DNA of 43,684 nt. Origin: DATAVB01 sp040414495. GTDB taxonomy: Bacteria > Actinomycetota > Actinomycetes > Mycobacteriales > QHCD01. The DNA lies in contig JBEDUI010000101.1 in the NCBI GenBank assembly GCA_040414495.1, positions 1-43,684 on the forward strand, given 5' to 3'. The position numbers and the translations under genes are program-made. The notes below the pieces were generated by a model. It did no database searches and was not told where the DNA came from. It was given only the letters and a program-made list of their open reading frames with translations. How positions within the stretch are numbered: the stretch's first letter is position 1; each line of letters begins with the position of its first letter. Below, one piece after another: positions 22,873 to 30,034 of the stretch.

Positions 22873-23730
22873 ATGTCGGCCTTCGGCCCGATACCACGTC
22901 TGGATGCGCCCGCGCTCCTGGATCTAATCAACACGACGTACGGGCTCGAGCTGACCTACCTGGGTGCGGCCCAGGGTGGCAACGTCGGCGCCGGCTACGT
23001 CGCCGATCCGACCGGACAGCGTTCGGTGCTCACCTGGCAGCAGGACGCCGACGCCGCCCGGCACCGGCGCATCGCCTCATTGCTGGACGTGGCGCGCGGG
23101 CGCGGGATTCCGGTGCCGCGGTACGAGCACGTGTTGCAGGTCGGTCCGTCGGTGGCGCTGATCCAGGAACTGCTGCCGGGGATTCCGCCGGAACGGGCCG
23201 AGCAGGGGTTGGTCGAGCAGATGGTCGCGGTCAATACGGCGCTGCGCGGCGCATTGACCGACCGCACCGACCTACCGGCCCCGGACCTGTACCTGTTGCG
23301 GAGCGGTCCGGGGTTCTGCCTGCACGAGCCGTTGCAGTCGTTTAGCGCCCGGACCCGGCGACTGCTCGATTGGGTCCGGGAGGTCGGTGCTTCCGGGCCG
23401 ACTGTCGCGTCCGGTGTGGACCTCGTGCACCTGGATTTTCAGCCGGCCAACGTGCTGGTTGACGGTGACCGGTTGACCGGTGTCATCGACTGGGACGGCG
23501 CCGGTCGCGGCGATGGACGGTTCGATTTGATGGTGTTGTATTTCGGACTGCATTCCGAGGACGGCCCGGCTGCGTGGTTGTATGAACTGCTCCGCGCCGA
23601 ATTGCCGGCCGAATTGTTCCGGGCCTATTGGGCCAGCCTGAGCCTGCGGCACGTCGATTGGGCCATCCGGCATCACACCGCGGCGGAGGTCGAAATGTGG
23701 CTCTCCTGGGTCGAGACTGGTATGCGCTGA
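22873..23730 (+). CDS. APH-type kinase (aminoglycoside phosphotransferase family)
   Basis: 285 residues from ATG 22873 after GGAGAGG. The Brenner motif is VHLDFQPANVLVDG with His186, catalytic Asp188 and Asn193. The metal-binding Asp is Asp206 in GVIDWDGAGRGDGRFDLMVL. The N-lobe is weakly conserved (AAQGGNVGAGYVADPTG). The family phosphorylates aminoglycosides, choline, homoserine, thioribose or other small alcohols. Nothing marks this one as a resistance enzyme, and the chromosomal context (gnd on one side, a two-component system on the other) gives no hint of substrate. Downstream are a small hairpin and array B. Confidence 0.85.
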   Translation: MSAFGPIPRLDAPALLDLINTTYGLELTYLGAAQGGNVGAGYVADPTGQRSVLTWQQDADAARHRRIASLLDVARGRGIPVPRYEHVLQVGPSVALIQELLPGIPPERAEQGLVEQMVAVNTALRGALTDRTDLPAPDLYLLRSGPGFCLHEPLQSFSARTRRLLDWVREVGASGPTVASGVDLVHLDFQPANVLVDGDRLTGVIDWDGAGRGDGRFDLMVLYFGLHSEDGPAAWLYELLRAELPAELFRAYWASLSLRHVDWAIRHHTAAEVEMWLSWVETGMR

Positions 23731-23796
23731 TCATTTCGGTTGGCCAAGCGCCGGTCCCTGGGTTCTTCGGCGTCCACTAGGGACAGTGGCGTCGTC

Positions 23797-23820
23797 ATGA
23801 TCCAATTCTGTCCGGATCAT
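23797..23820. terminator. Hairpin downstream of the APH-type kinase
   Basis: ATGATCC (23797-23803) pairs with GGATCAT (23814-23820) with a 10-base loop. A second small stem, CCACT-AGGGAC-AGTGG, lies just before it. No T run follows. Possible weak terminator. Confidence 0.4.
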
Positions 23821-23888
23821 CTCTCACGCCGGTGTGGACTGTGCCTCGCTGTGAATTGCGGCCATTCGCACAGCTTTACTGCAGCGAG

Positions 23889-24134
23889 CGTGGCACCAGG
23901 GCTGCGTTGACCTCCCGCAAAACGTCCTCACCGCCCCGACCGTGCCACCACGGCTGCGTTTACCTCCCGCAAAACGTCCTTACCGCCGCGACCGTGCCAC
24001 CACGGCGCTTCTCCTCTACCAGCCGCACCGTGATCGCCGCGAGCGTGGCACCACGGCTGCGCTTACCTCCCGCAAAACGCCCTCACCACCCCGACCGTGA
24101 CACCACGGCTGCTTTTGCGTCCCGTAAAGCTCAC
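23889..24134. repeat. Tandem array B, five units of 51-52 bp
   Basis: Units begin with CGTGNCACCACGGCTGCG at 23889, 23941, 23993, 24044 and 24096 (periods 52, 52, 51, 52). They continue as TTTACCTCCCGCAAAACG and TCCTCACCGCCCCGAC. Unit 3 has a divergent middle, and unit 5 is truncated near the convergent histidine kinase stop. Before unit 1, CTCGCTG (23845-23851) and CAGCGAG (23882-23888) are inverted repeats. The array occupies the gap between the APH-type kinase (+) and the histidine kinase (-). It shares GCAGCGAGCGTGGC and the period with array A. Confidence 0.85.
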
Positions 24135-25675
24135 CGGTAGAGCTGTACGACTTCTGTGCGGCCGCTGTCCACGGCCTGTGAACCAGCCGGATCAACAGCG
24201 AGCGGTAATCTAATCGTGAACTCGGTACGTCCGGGGCGGCTTGTCACCGCAACCAGACCCTGATGCGCCTCGACCACGGCGGCCACAATGGACAGCCCCA
24301 ACCCGGTGCTGCCGGCCGCCCGCGAACGCGACGTGTCCCCGCGGGCGAACCGTTCGAATACCTCGGGTAATAGCACCGGCGGAATTCCGGGCCCATCGTC
24401 CACAACGGACAGTACGACCTGCCCTGAATCGGCGAGCGAGAGGCTGGTGGTGACGGTCGTTCCGGCCGGGGTGTGGATCCGCGCGTTGGCGAGCAGGTTC
24501 GCCACCGCCTGGTGCAGCCGGGCCGCATCACCGAGCACGACGAATGAGCGCTCCGGCAAATCCAGCGGCCACGAATGATCCGGCCCGGCGATATGCGCGT
24601 CGCTGACCGCGTCGATCACCAACGGCGTCAGGTCAACCGGTTCTCGCACCAATGGCCGACCAGAATCCAATCGGGCGAGCAGGAGCAAATCCTCTACCAG
24701 CGCGGTCATCCGCGTCGACTCGGATTCGACTCGGCGCATTGCGTGCGCGATATCCGGCGGCACGTCGTCGCGACTGCGCCGGGTCAATTCGGCATAGCCC
24801 CGGATCGCCGCCAACGGAGTGCGCAATTCGTGGCTGGCGTCGGCTACGAATTGGCGGACCCGGGTTTCGCTGGCATGTCGGTTCGCCAACGCCCCCGCGA
24901 TATGGCCGAGCATCCGGTTGATCGCCACCCCGACCTGACCGACCTCGGTCCGCGAGTCGATGTCCTTGTCCGGCACCCGGACCGACAGCGCGACCTCGCC
25001 CCGGTCGAGCGGCAATTCGGCCACCCGGGCCGCCGTCGCTCCGACCCGCTGCAACGGCCGCAACGTGATGCGAACGATGATCGCACCGGCCACAGCGGCG
25101 AGCAGCAAAGCCGTTCCGGCAACGGCGGCGATCGTGACCGCGAGCCGGACCAGCGTGGCGGAAATGTCGTGCTCGGGCAATCCGGTCACCATGACTATCC
25201 CGTCGCCGACGGCGTTGGCCACGACCCGATAATTGCCCAGGCTGCCCAAATGCATGGTGTGGGCATTCCCGTCGGCCGGCAGGTTCTGCAATGCGGTTCG
25301 CGCGGCCGCCGGAATCACCGTGCTGCCGGATTGGCTACCGTCCACAATGATCGACCGGTCGATCTCGCCGGCGGTAATATGCACGACCAGCGTGCCGATC
25401 GACTGGCCCGGACCGGGAAAATGCCGCGGGTCGATCTGCGGCGGACCCGTATACGTCGGAGTCGGCAGCGGATGCTGAGCCGCCTCAGTGGCCCGACCGG
25501 CCGCCGCCGCCAACTGGTTGTCGAGCTGACCGATCAGATAACGATGCAGGAATATCTCGGTGACAAGGCCCACCACGAGGCAGACCGCCGCCAGGAGGGC
25601 GATCAGGCCGGCAAGCAGACGGGCCCGGAGCGACCAGCCGGAAATGCGCAGTCCGTGCAGCGGAATCGTGGCCAT
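24131..25675 (-). CDS. Sensor histidine kinase, EnvZ/MprB-like (HAMP, HisKA)
   Basis: 514 residues from ATG 25675; a frame open to 25717 would overlap the regulator gene. First membrane helix about 19-42, a periplasmic loop of about 130 residues, second helix about 176-202. HAMP linker 203-260 follows (RITLRPLQRVGATAARVAEL). Phosphoacceptor His282 is in FVADASHELRTPLAAIRGYA. The ATPase domain has the N box in HQAVANLLANARIHTP, then DDGPGIP, ERFARGD and GSTGLGLSIV. It lies 7 bp downstream of its OmpR-type regulator and forms a pair with it. The loop sequence gives no ligand. The layout resembles mycobacterial TcrY and MprB-type systems. Confidence 0.93.
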   Translation of the reverse strand: MATIPLHGLRISGWSLRARLLAGLIALLAAVCLVVGLVTEIFLHRYLIGQLDNQLAAAAGRATEAAQHPLPTPTYTGPPQIDPRHFPGPGQSIGTLVVHITAGEIDRSIIVDGSQSGSTVIPAAARTALQNLPADGNAHTMHLGSLGNYRVVANAVGDGIVMVTGLPEHDISATLVRLAVTIAAVAGTALLLAAVAGAIIVRITLRPLQRVGATAARVAELPLDRGEVALSVRVPDKDIDSRTEVGQVGVAINRMLGHIAGALANRHASETRVRQFVADASHELRTPLAAIRGYAELTRRSRDDVPPDIAHAMRRVESESTRMTALVEDLLLLARLDSGRPLVREPVDLTPLVIDAVSDAHIAGPDHSWPLDLPERSFVVLGDAARLHQAVANLLANARIHTPAGTTVTTSLSLADSGQVVLSVVDDGPGIPPVLLPEVFERFARGDTSRSRAAGSTGLGLSIVAAVVEAHQGLVAVTSRPGRTEFTIRLPLAVDPAGSQAVDSGRTEVVQLYR

Positions 25676-25682
25676 CGCGGTG

Positions 25683-26432
25683 TCATGTCGCGGGCTTGAG
25701 TACGTACCCGGCGCCACGCCGGGTGTGAATCATCGGCTCGCGTCCGGCGTCGATCTTCTTACGCAGGTAGGAAATGTAGAGCTCGACCACGTTGGCCTGA
25801 CCACCGAAGTCGTAATTCCAGACCCGGTCGAGAATCTGTGCCTTGCTCAACACGCGCCGCGAATTTCGCATGAGAAATCTTAATAATTCGAATTCGGTAG
25901 CGGTGAGCTGAATCAAATCGTCGCCCCGGCGTACCTCATGGCTGTCCTCATCCATGCTCAGGTCACCGACCACAAGCAATGCCTCGCTCCGCGCCACCGA
26001 CCGTTGCGCGCGCCTCAGCAGGCCGCGCAACCGCGCCACCACTTCTTCCAAACTGAACGGCTTGGTGACGTAATCATCGCCACCGGCGGTCAGACCCGCG
26101 ATCCGGTCCTCCACCGCATCACGGGCGGTCAGGAACAGCACCGGCAGCTCGGGCATCGTCCCGCGCAGCTTGCGCAGCACCTCCAGACCGTCCGCATCGG
26201 GCAGCATGACGTCAAGCACGACGGCATCGGGCGCGAACTCGCGGGCCAGCCGCAGCGCGGTCGTTCCATCGCTGGCGACGCGCACCTGCCAGCCCTCATA
26301 CCGCAGCGCCATGGCCAACAACTCGGTCAGGGTCGGCTCGTCGTCGACCACAAGCACCCGTATCGCCGGGGATTCCACGGTCGTCTGCTCAGGACCGCCC
26401 TGCTGCCGATCCGCGGCTGCTTGCACACTCAT
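25683..26432 (-). CDS. OmpR/PhoB-family response regulator
   Basis: 249 residues. About 22 residues precede the receiver domain, which starts IRVLVVDDEPTLTELLAMAL. Acidic pocket Asp30-Asp31, phosphoacceptor Asp74 (VVLDVMLPDADGLEV), Thr in LFLTARD and Lys124 (YVTKPFS). The C-terminal winged helix runs about 150-247: LIQLTATEFELLRFLMRNSR, LSKAQILDRVWNYDFGG, and YISYLRKKID then HTRRGAGYVL. First gene of the two-gene operon with the kinase and divergent from the MarR gene. Confidence 0.94.
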   Translation of the reverse strand: MSVQAAADRQQGGPEQTTVESPAIRVLVVDDEPTLTELLAMALRYEGWQVRVASDGTTALRLAREFAPDAVVLDVMLPDADGLEVLRKLRGTMPELPVLFLTARDAVEDRIAGLTAGGDDYVTKPFSLEEVVARLRGLLRRAQRSVARSEALLVVGDLSMDEDSHEVRRGDDLIQLTATEFELLRFLMRNSRRVLSKAQILDRVWNYDFGGQANVVELYISYLRKKIDAGREPMIHTRRGAGYVLKPAT

Positions 26433-26550
26433 GCGAGCATCGTCGAGGGCTTTCCTGTGGCCAACCTGAACGTTTCCTTTAGGAACCCTGTGAATCCGTT
26501 ATGTGACCTATGAGTCCAGTTGTTCGGCCCCCGAACCATACGGGCGGAGC

Positions 26551-26556
26551 TAGCAT
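26551..26556 (+). promoter_or_regulatory. -10 box for leaderless MarR gene
   Basis: TAGCAT is followed by 7 bases and GTG 26564. A short TTCC-TTTA-GGAA palindrome lies further upstream near 26475, in the shared control region with the OmpR-type operon. Confidence 0.4.
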
Positions 26557-26563
26557 CATCGGC

Positions 26564-27031
26564 GTGAGCGTGGCAGATCACGAGGCATCGACCGATTCGA
26601 TGGCCGGCAGCATCGCCTACGTTCTGGGCAAACTTGGTCAGATCGCGGCGGCCCGGCTCGCCGGCAAGCTCGCCCCGACCGGGATCAAGCCCCGGCACTG
26701 CGCGGTTCTGGAGATTGTCAGCGCTCATCCGCTGTCGCAGTGGGAGTTGGCCCAGCGGATCGGCGTGACGGCCAGCGTCGTCGTCGACATGCTCGACGAG
26801 TTGGAGAATCTGAACGCCGTCCGCCGGTTGCCCGACGCTACCGACCGCCGGCGACGCCGGATCGAGCTGACCGAGACCGGCCGGCAGCTACGACAACAGG
26901 CGATCCGGGCCGCCCGCGAGGTTGACGCCGAACTGCTCAGCGGGCTCCCCGACCCCGAACGGGAGGCCGCGTGCACCCTGCTCACCCGGCTCGGTGTCGC
27001 GCACGGCCTCCACATGCAGCGCCCGAATTAG
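26564..27031 (+). CDS. MarR-family transcriptional regulator
   Basis: 155 residues from GTG 26564. ATG 26510 is in frame, but the 18 extra residues are not family-like and the -10 box favours 26564. The winged-helix core is HCAVLEIVSAHPLSQWELAQ, RIGVTASVVVDMLDELENLN and RRLPDATDRRRRRIELTETG. N- and C-terminal helices for dimerisation flank it. It is probably a repressor that senses small phenolic or oxidant-type molecules; the ligand is unknown. It is divergent from a two-component operon and could control it or itself. Its TAG stop is formed by the left end of the 193-bp palindromic element. Confidence 0.88.
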   Translation: MSVADHEASTDSMAGSIAYVLGKLGQIAAARLAGKLAPTGIKPRHCAVLEIVSAHPLSQWELAQRIGVTASVVVDMLDELENLNAVRRLPDATDRRRRRIELTETGRQLRQQAIRAAREVDAELLSGLPDPEREAACTLLTRLGVAHGLHMQRPN

Positions 27032-27221
27032 GGCGTGTGGCTTAAGTCCTGGCCGTCGCGAGCGGTGATCCAGGCGGCGATCCGGCAAGGCAGCCCGGGT
27101 GCGGGTGTCCCGCAAGGCGGAGGAGGAGCCGATACCGGTGTTGTATCGGCGACGACGACAACGCCGCCGGTCGTCGTCTGGGCGCCGCGCAGCAGGCAGA
27201 GGACTTAAGCCACACGCCCTA
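27029..27221. mobile_element. 193-bp element with perfect 22-bp terminal inverted repeats, long form
   Basis: 27029-27050 begins TAGGGCGTGTGGCTTAAG and is the exact reverse complement of 27200-27221. Inside are three perfect hairpins: GCGGG-tgt-CCCGC (27101-27113), GCCGATAC with GTATCGGC (27128-27150) and GACGACGAC with GTCGTCGTC (27151-27178). No transposase is encoded, so this is MITE-like. The left TAG is the MarR stop codon, and the right CTA is the stop codon of the convergent 2-hydroxyacid dehydrogenase. TA flanks both ends of the repeat body. Its ends match the 64-bp element at 9810-9873. Multiple stems predict strong two-way termination and a structured RNA. Confidence 0.7.
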
Positions 27222-28172
27222 GTAGCCGAGCCGCTTGTCGACGACGTTGAACAATTCCTCGCCCCGAACGAACCGGCCGAGGTTGTCGATAAAGATGTCG
27301 ACCCCACGTTCGGAGGTTTGCGGTGTGGTAGCGCCGTTGTGGGGCGTGATGATCGTGTTCGGCGCGGTCCAGAATGGACTGTCGGCCGGCAGCGGCTCGG
27401 TACCGTGCGCGTCCAGTCCGGCGCCGGCGATCCATCCCTCCTGCAACGCACGCAGGAGGACCGCGTCGTCGGCGATTCCGCCCCGCGAGAAGCAAATGTA
27501 ATATGCGCTGTTTTTCATCGCGCGGAATTCCGGCTCGCCCAGCATCCCGCGCGTCTGGTCGGTCAGCGGCGCGGTCACCACGACCACATCGGATTCGGCC
27601 AGGAATTCGTGCAACTGGTCGGCCGAATACATCCGGTCGACGCCCGGTACCGGTTCGCTGCCGCGACGCAGGCCGACCACTCGCATGTGGAACGCTTTCG
27701 CCTTCAACGCCAGGTCGCTGCCGGAATACCCGAGTCCGAGAATTCCGCACGTTTGACCGGCCAGCTCCGGATGGGTAAAGCGATCCCATTTCCGCTCGCG
27801 TTGCGCCTGGACCCAACGCAACGCATTACGGTTCAGCAGCAGCATGAGCAGCATCGCCTGCTCGGCCAACGGCACCGCGCCGTTTCCCTTGGACGAGGTC
27901 AATACGACCGGACTCGCCACCATTTCCGGATACAGCGCGGCGTTGGGTCCGGCGGCCCAGCTATGCACCCAGCGCAGCCGTTCAGCTTTGGCCAACATCG
28001 CCGCGTCGAGGCTGCCGGCGATGACCTCGGCTTCGGCCACCTTCCGGTCCAGATCGCCGGCGTCATCGGCGACTTCAATCGTCGCATCGGGAACGCTGGC
28101 GCGAATCCGTGCCACCCGATCCTCGCTCAGCGGGCCGTTCAACAAAAGTACCCTGGTTCCGCCCACAGCCAC
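27219..28172 (-). CDS. D-isomer-specific 2-hydroxyacid dehydrogenase
   Basis: 317 residues from GTG 28172, which lies 5 bases after GGAG; TTG 28190 is a longer alternative. The NAD motif is GILGLGYSGSDLALKAKAF. The catalytic Arg is in CFSRGGIADDAVLLRAL, Glu in LDAHGTEPLP and His in ITPHNGATTPQ. The motif usually reading DVFxxEP is DAHGTEP here. It interconverts 2-keto and D-2-hydroxy acids. As the last gene of an operon with hydroxypyruvate isomerase and tartronate semialdehyde reductase, glyoxylate or hydroxypyruvate reduction to glycolate or glycerate is the likely job. The stop lies in the right end of the palindromic element. Confidence 0.87.
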   Translation of the reverse strand: MAVGGTRVLLLNGPLSEDRVARIRASVPDATIEVADDAGDLDRKVAEAEVIAGSLDAAMLAKAERLRWVHSWAAGPNAALYPEMVASPVVLTSSKGNGAVPLAEQAMLLMLLLNRNALRWVQAQRERKWDRFTHPELAGQTCGILGLGYSGSDLALKAKAFHMRVVGLRRGSEPVPGVDRMYSADQLHEFLAESDVVVVTAPLTDQTRGMLGEPEFRAMKNSAYYICFSRGGIADDAVLLRALQEGWIAGAGLDAHGTEPLPADSPFWTAPNTIITPHNGATTPQTSERGVDIFIDNLGRFVRGEELFNVVDKRLGY

Positions 28173-28205
28173 ACACGCTCCGTTCGTCAACGATACGGAC
28201 AGACC

Positions 28206-29093
28206 CTATTCCTCGCTGAGCCGGCCGGAGAGCTGCTCGACCAGCCGCAGCAGCGCCGAATGATCCAGACCGCCATGGCCCTGCGCGCACAACGCGCCAA
28301 CGAGTTGGCTCACAATTGCCGTAGCCGGCAACGTGACCGCCGCTTCCCGGGCCGCTGATTGCGCTATGCCGAGATCTTTGTGATGCAGTTCGAGCCGGAA
28401 ACCGGGGCGGAAATCGCGGGCCAGCATGCTCGTGCCTTTACGAGCCAGGGCCGTACTGCCGGCCAAACCGGCGCCGATAACCTGCAACGCCGAATTCGCC
28501 TCAACGCCGGAGGCCTCCAAAAAGACGATCGCCTCAGCGATCAACTGCAGGTTTCCGGCCACCACCAACTGATTGGCCGCCTTGACCGTCTGTCCGGCAC
28601 CGGGCGGCCCGACGTGCACGACGGTCCCGCCCATAACCTCAAGAATCGGCCGGGCGGCGGCGACATCGTCGGAATTTCCACCGACCATAATGGACAGCGA
28701 ACCCTCGATCGCGCCCTGCTCGCCGCCGCTGACCGGTGCGTCCAGAACCCGCAGGCCCGCCTCGGCGCCGACGCTCGCCAGGCGCTGGGAGACTTTCGGA
28801 TTGATCGTGCTCATATCGATGAACAGGGCTTCCCGCCTCACGTTGGCGAATACGCCGCCATCGCCGAGTACGACCGCCTCCACATCCGGGGAATCGGGCA
28901 GCATTGTGATCACGATGTCCGCTGCTTCGACGGCCTCGGTAACGCTGTGCGCGCCCCGGCCACCCCGTTCGACCAAGGCCTGTATTTTGCCCGGGCTGCG
29001 GTTGTACCCAATAACGTCGTGGCCGGCCGCTACGAGATTCGCTGCCATCGGGCCGCCCATGATGCCCAGTCCGATGAATCCGACGGTGCTCAT
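28206..29093 (-). CDS. glxR: 2-hydroxy-3-oxopropionate (tartronate semialdehyde) reductase
   Basis: 295 residues of the beta-hydroxyacid dehydrogenase family. The Rossmann motif is VGFIGLGIMGGPMAANLVAA. The substrate loop is LDAPVSGGEQGAIEGSLSIM. The catalytic Lys is in GAGQTVKAANQLVVAGNLQL. The C-terminal helical domain has HHKDLGIAQSAARE. It reduces tartronate semialdehyde to glycerate with NAD(P)H. ATG 29093 is 7 bp from the end of the hydroxypyruvate isomerase gene, a pairing typical for glyoxylate use (Hyi with GlxR). The 3-hydroxyisobutyrate dehydrogenase branch is a possible alternative. Confidence 0.88.
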   Translation of the reverse strand: MSTVGFIGLGIMGGPMAANLVAAGHDVIGYNRSPGKIQALVERGGRGAHSVTEAVEAADIVITMLPDSPDVEAVVLGDGGVFANVRREALFIDMSTINPKVSQRLASVGAEAGLRVLDAPVSGGEQGAIEGSLSIMVGGNSDDVAAARPILEVMGGTVVHVGPPGAGQTVKAANQLVVAGNLQLIAEAIVFLEASGVEANSALQVIGAGLAGSTALARKGTSMLARDFRPGFRLELHHKDLGIAQSAAREAAVTLPATAIVSQLVGALCAQGHGGLDHSALLRLVEQLSGRLSEE

Positions 29094-29100
29094 GCCGCTC

Positions 29101-29913
29101 CTATCCGCCGATCCAGCCGAAACTGGACCCGCTCGGTCCCACGGGTCGATATTCGCACGACACATATCCGCTGTAACCGCGCTCGGCAAGACGAGTGAAC
29201 ACGGCGTCGAAATCAATCGATCCGGTGCCGGGCTGTGCACGACCAGGAGCATCGGCGACCTGCACGTGTCCGATGCGATCGCCGTATTGCGTAATCACCG
29301 CGGCAAGATCGTCGCCGTTATTGGTCAAGTGATACGTGTCCAACAAGAGGCTCAAATTGTTGGCGCCGGATTCGGCCCGCACCCGGTCAATCACGGCCAC
29401 CGAATCGGCGGCGGTCAGCAACGGATACGCGCCGTTCTCTCCAGCGGTGAGCGATTCGATGAGCAGCTGCCCGCCCAATTCGGCCAGCGTTCGGGCCGCA
29501 TAGGCCAGATTCTCCGTCGCCGCCTCGTCCTGCGCGGCCGCCGCGACACCGTCCAATCGCTGACCATAAAGCGCATTGAAATGCCGGCAGCCGGTACGCC
29601 TGGCGATCTCGAGAACCGCCGCCACATTTCCCCGCACGTCGGCCGCGCGGCCGGGCCAGGACAGAATGCCGCGTTCACCACCGGGCATGTCACCGGCGTA
29701 GAGGTTGAGGCTGACCAGACTGAGCCCGGCATCCTCGATCGCCCTCTGCAGGTCGGTGACCTCGCGGTCGTCCGGGACCGCGGTCGCGAACGGCCACCAC
29801 AGCTCAACCGCATCGAATCCGGCGTCCTTGATCGCCGGGAATCGGCTCAGCAGCGGTAGCTCGGTGAAGAGGATCGAGGCATTGACCACGCCGCGGAAGC
29901 CGCGGATGCGCAT
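29101..29913 (-). CDS. hyi: Hydroxypyruvate isomerase (TIM-barrel)
   Basis: 270 residues. AP-endonuclease-2-type TIM barrel with NASILFTELPLLSRFPAIKD, GFDAVELWWPFA, LSLVSLNLYAGDMPGGERG, CRHFNALYG, LLIESLT (acidic ligand), LLLDTYHL, HVQVADAPGRAQPGTGSIDF and YVSCEYRP. These match the Hyi pattern including the metal ligands Glu, Asp, His and Glu. It isomerises hydroxypyruvate and tartronate semialdehyde. AGAAGGGG precedes ATG 29913. First gene of the operon with the reductase and the 2-hydroxyacid dehydrogenase. Glyoxylate carboligase is not in the window. Confidence 0.9.
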   Translation of the reverse strand: MRIRGFRGVVNASILFTELPLLSRFPAIKDAGFDAVELWWPFATAVPDDREVTDLQRAIEDAGLSLVSLNLYAGDMPGGERGILSWPGRAADVRGNVAAVLEIARRTGCRHFNALYGQRLDGVAAAAQDEAATENLAYAARTLAELGGQLLIESLTAGENGAYPLLTAADSVAVIDRVRAESGANNLSLLLDTYHLTNNGDDLAAVITQYGDRIGHVQVADAPGRAQPGTGSIDFDAVFTRLAERGYSGYVSCEYRPVGPSGSSFGWIGG

Positions 29914-30034
29914 CCGACAGACCCCTTCTGCAGCTGCTCCGACGTGGTCAGTATGTCATGAGCACCGGTCAAGGCTCGTCTGTCGAAGCGCACTGGCCAC
30001 AGTGGACCAGCGCGTATTTCTTGAGCAATGCACC

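Noticed and set aside
19608..24134. Arrays A and B as CRISPR
   Set aside because: Linkers between cores are themselves repeated, core and linker lengths are wrong for known CRISPR types, and no cas gene is present.
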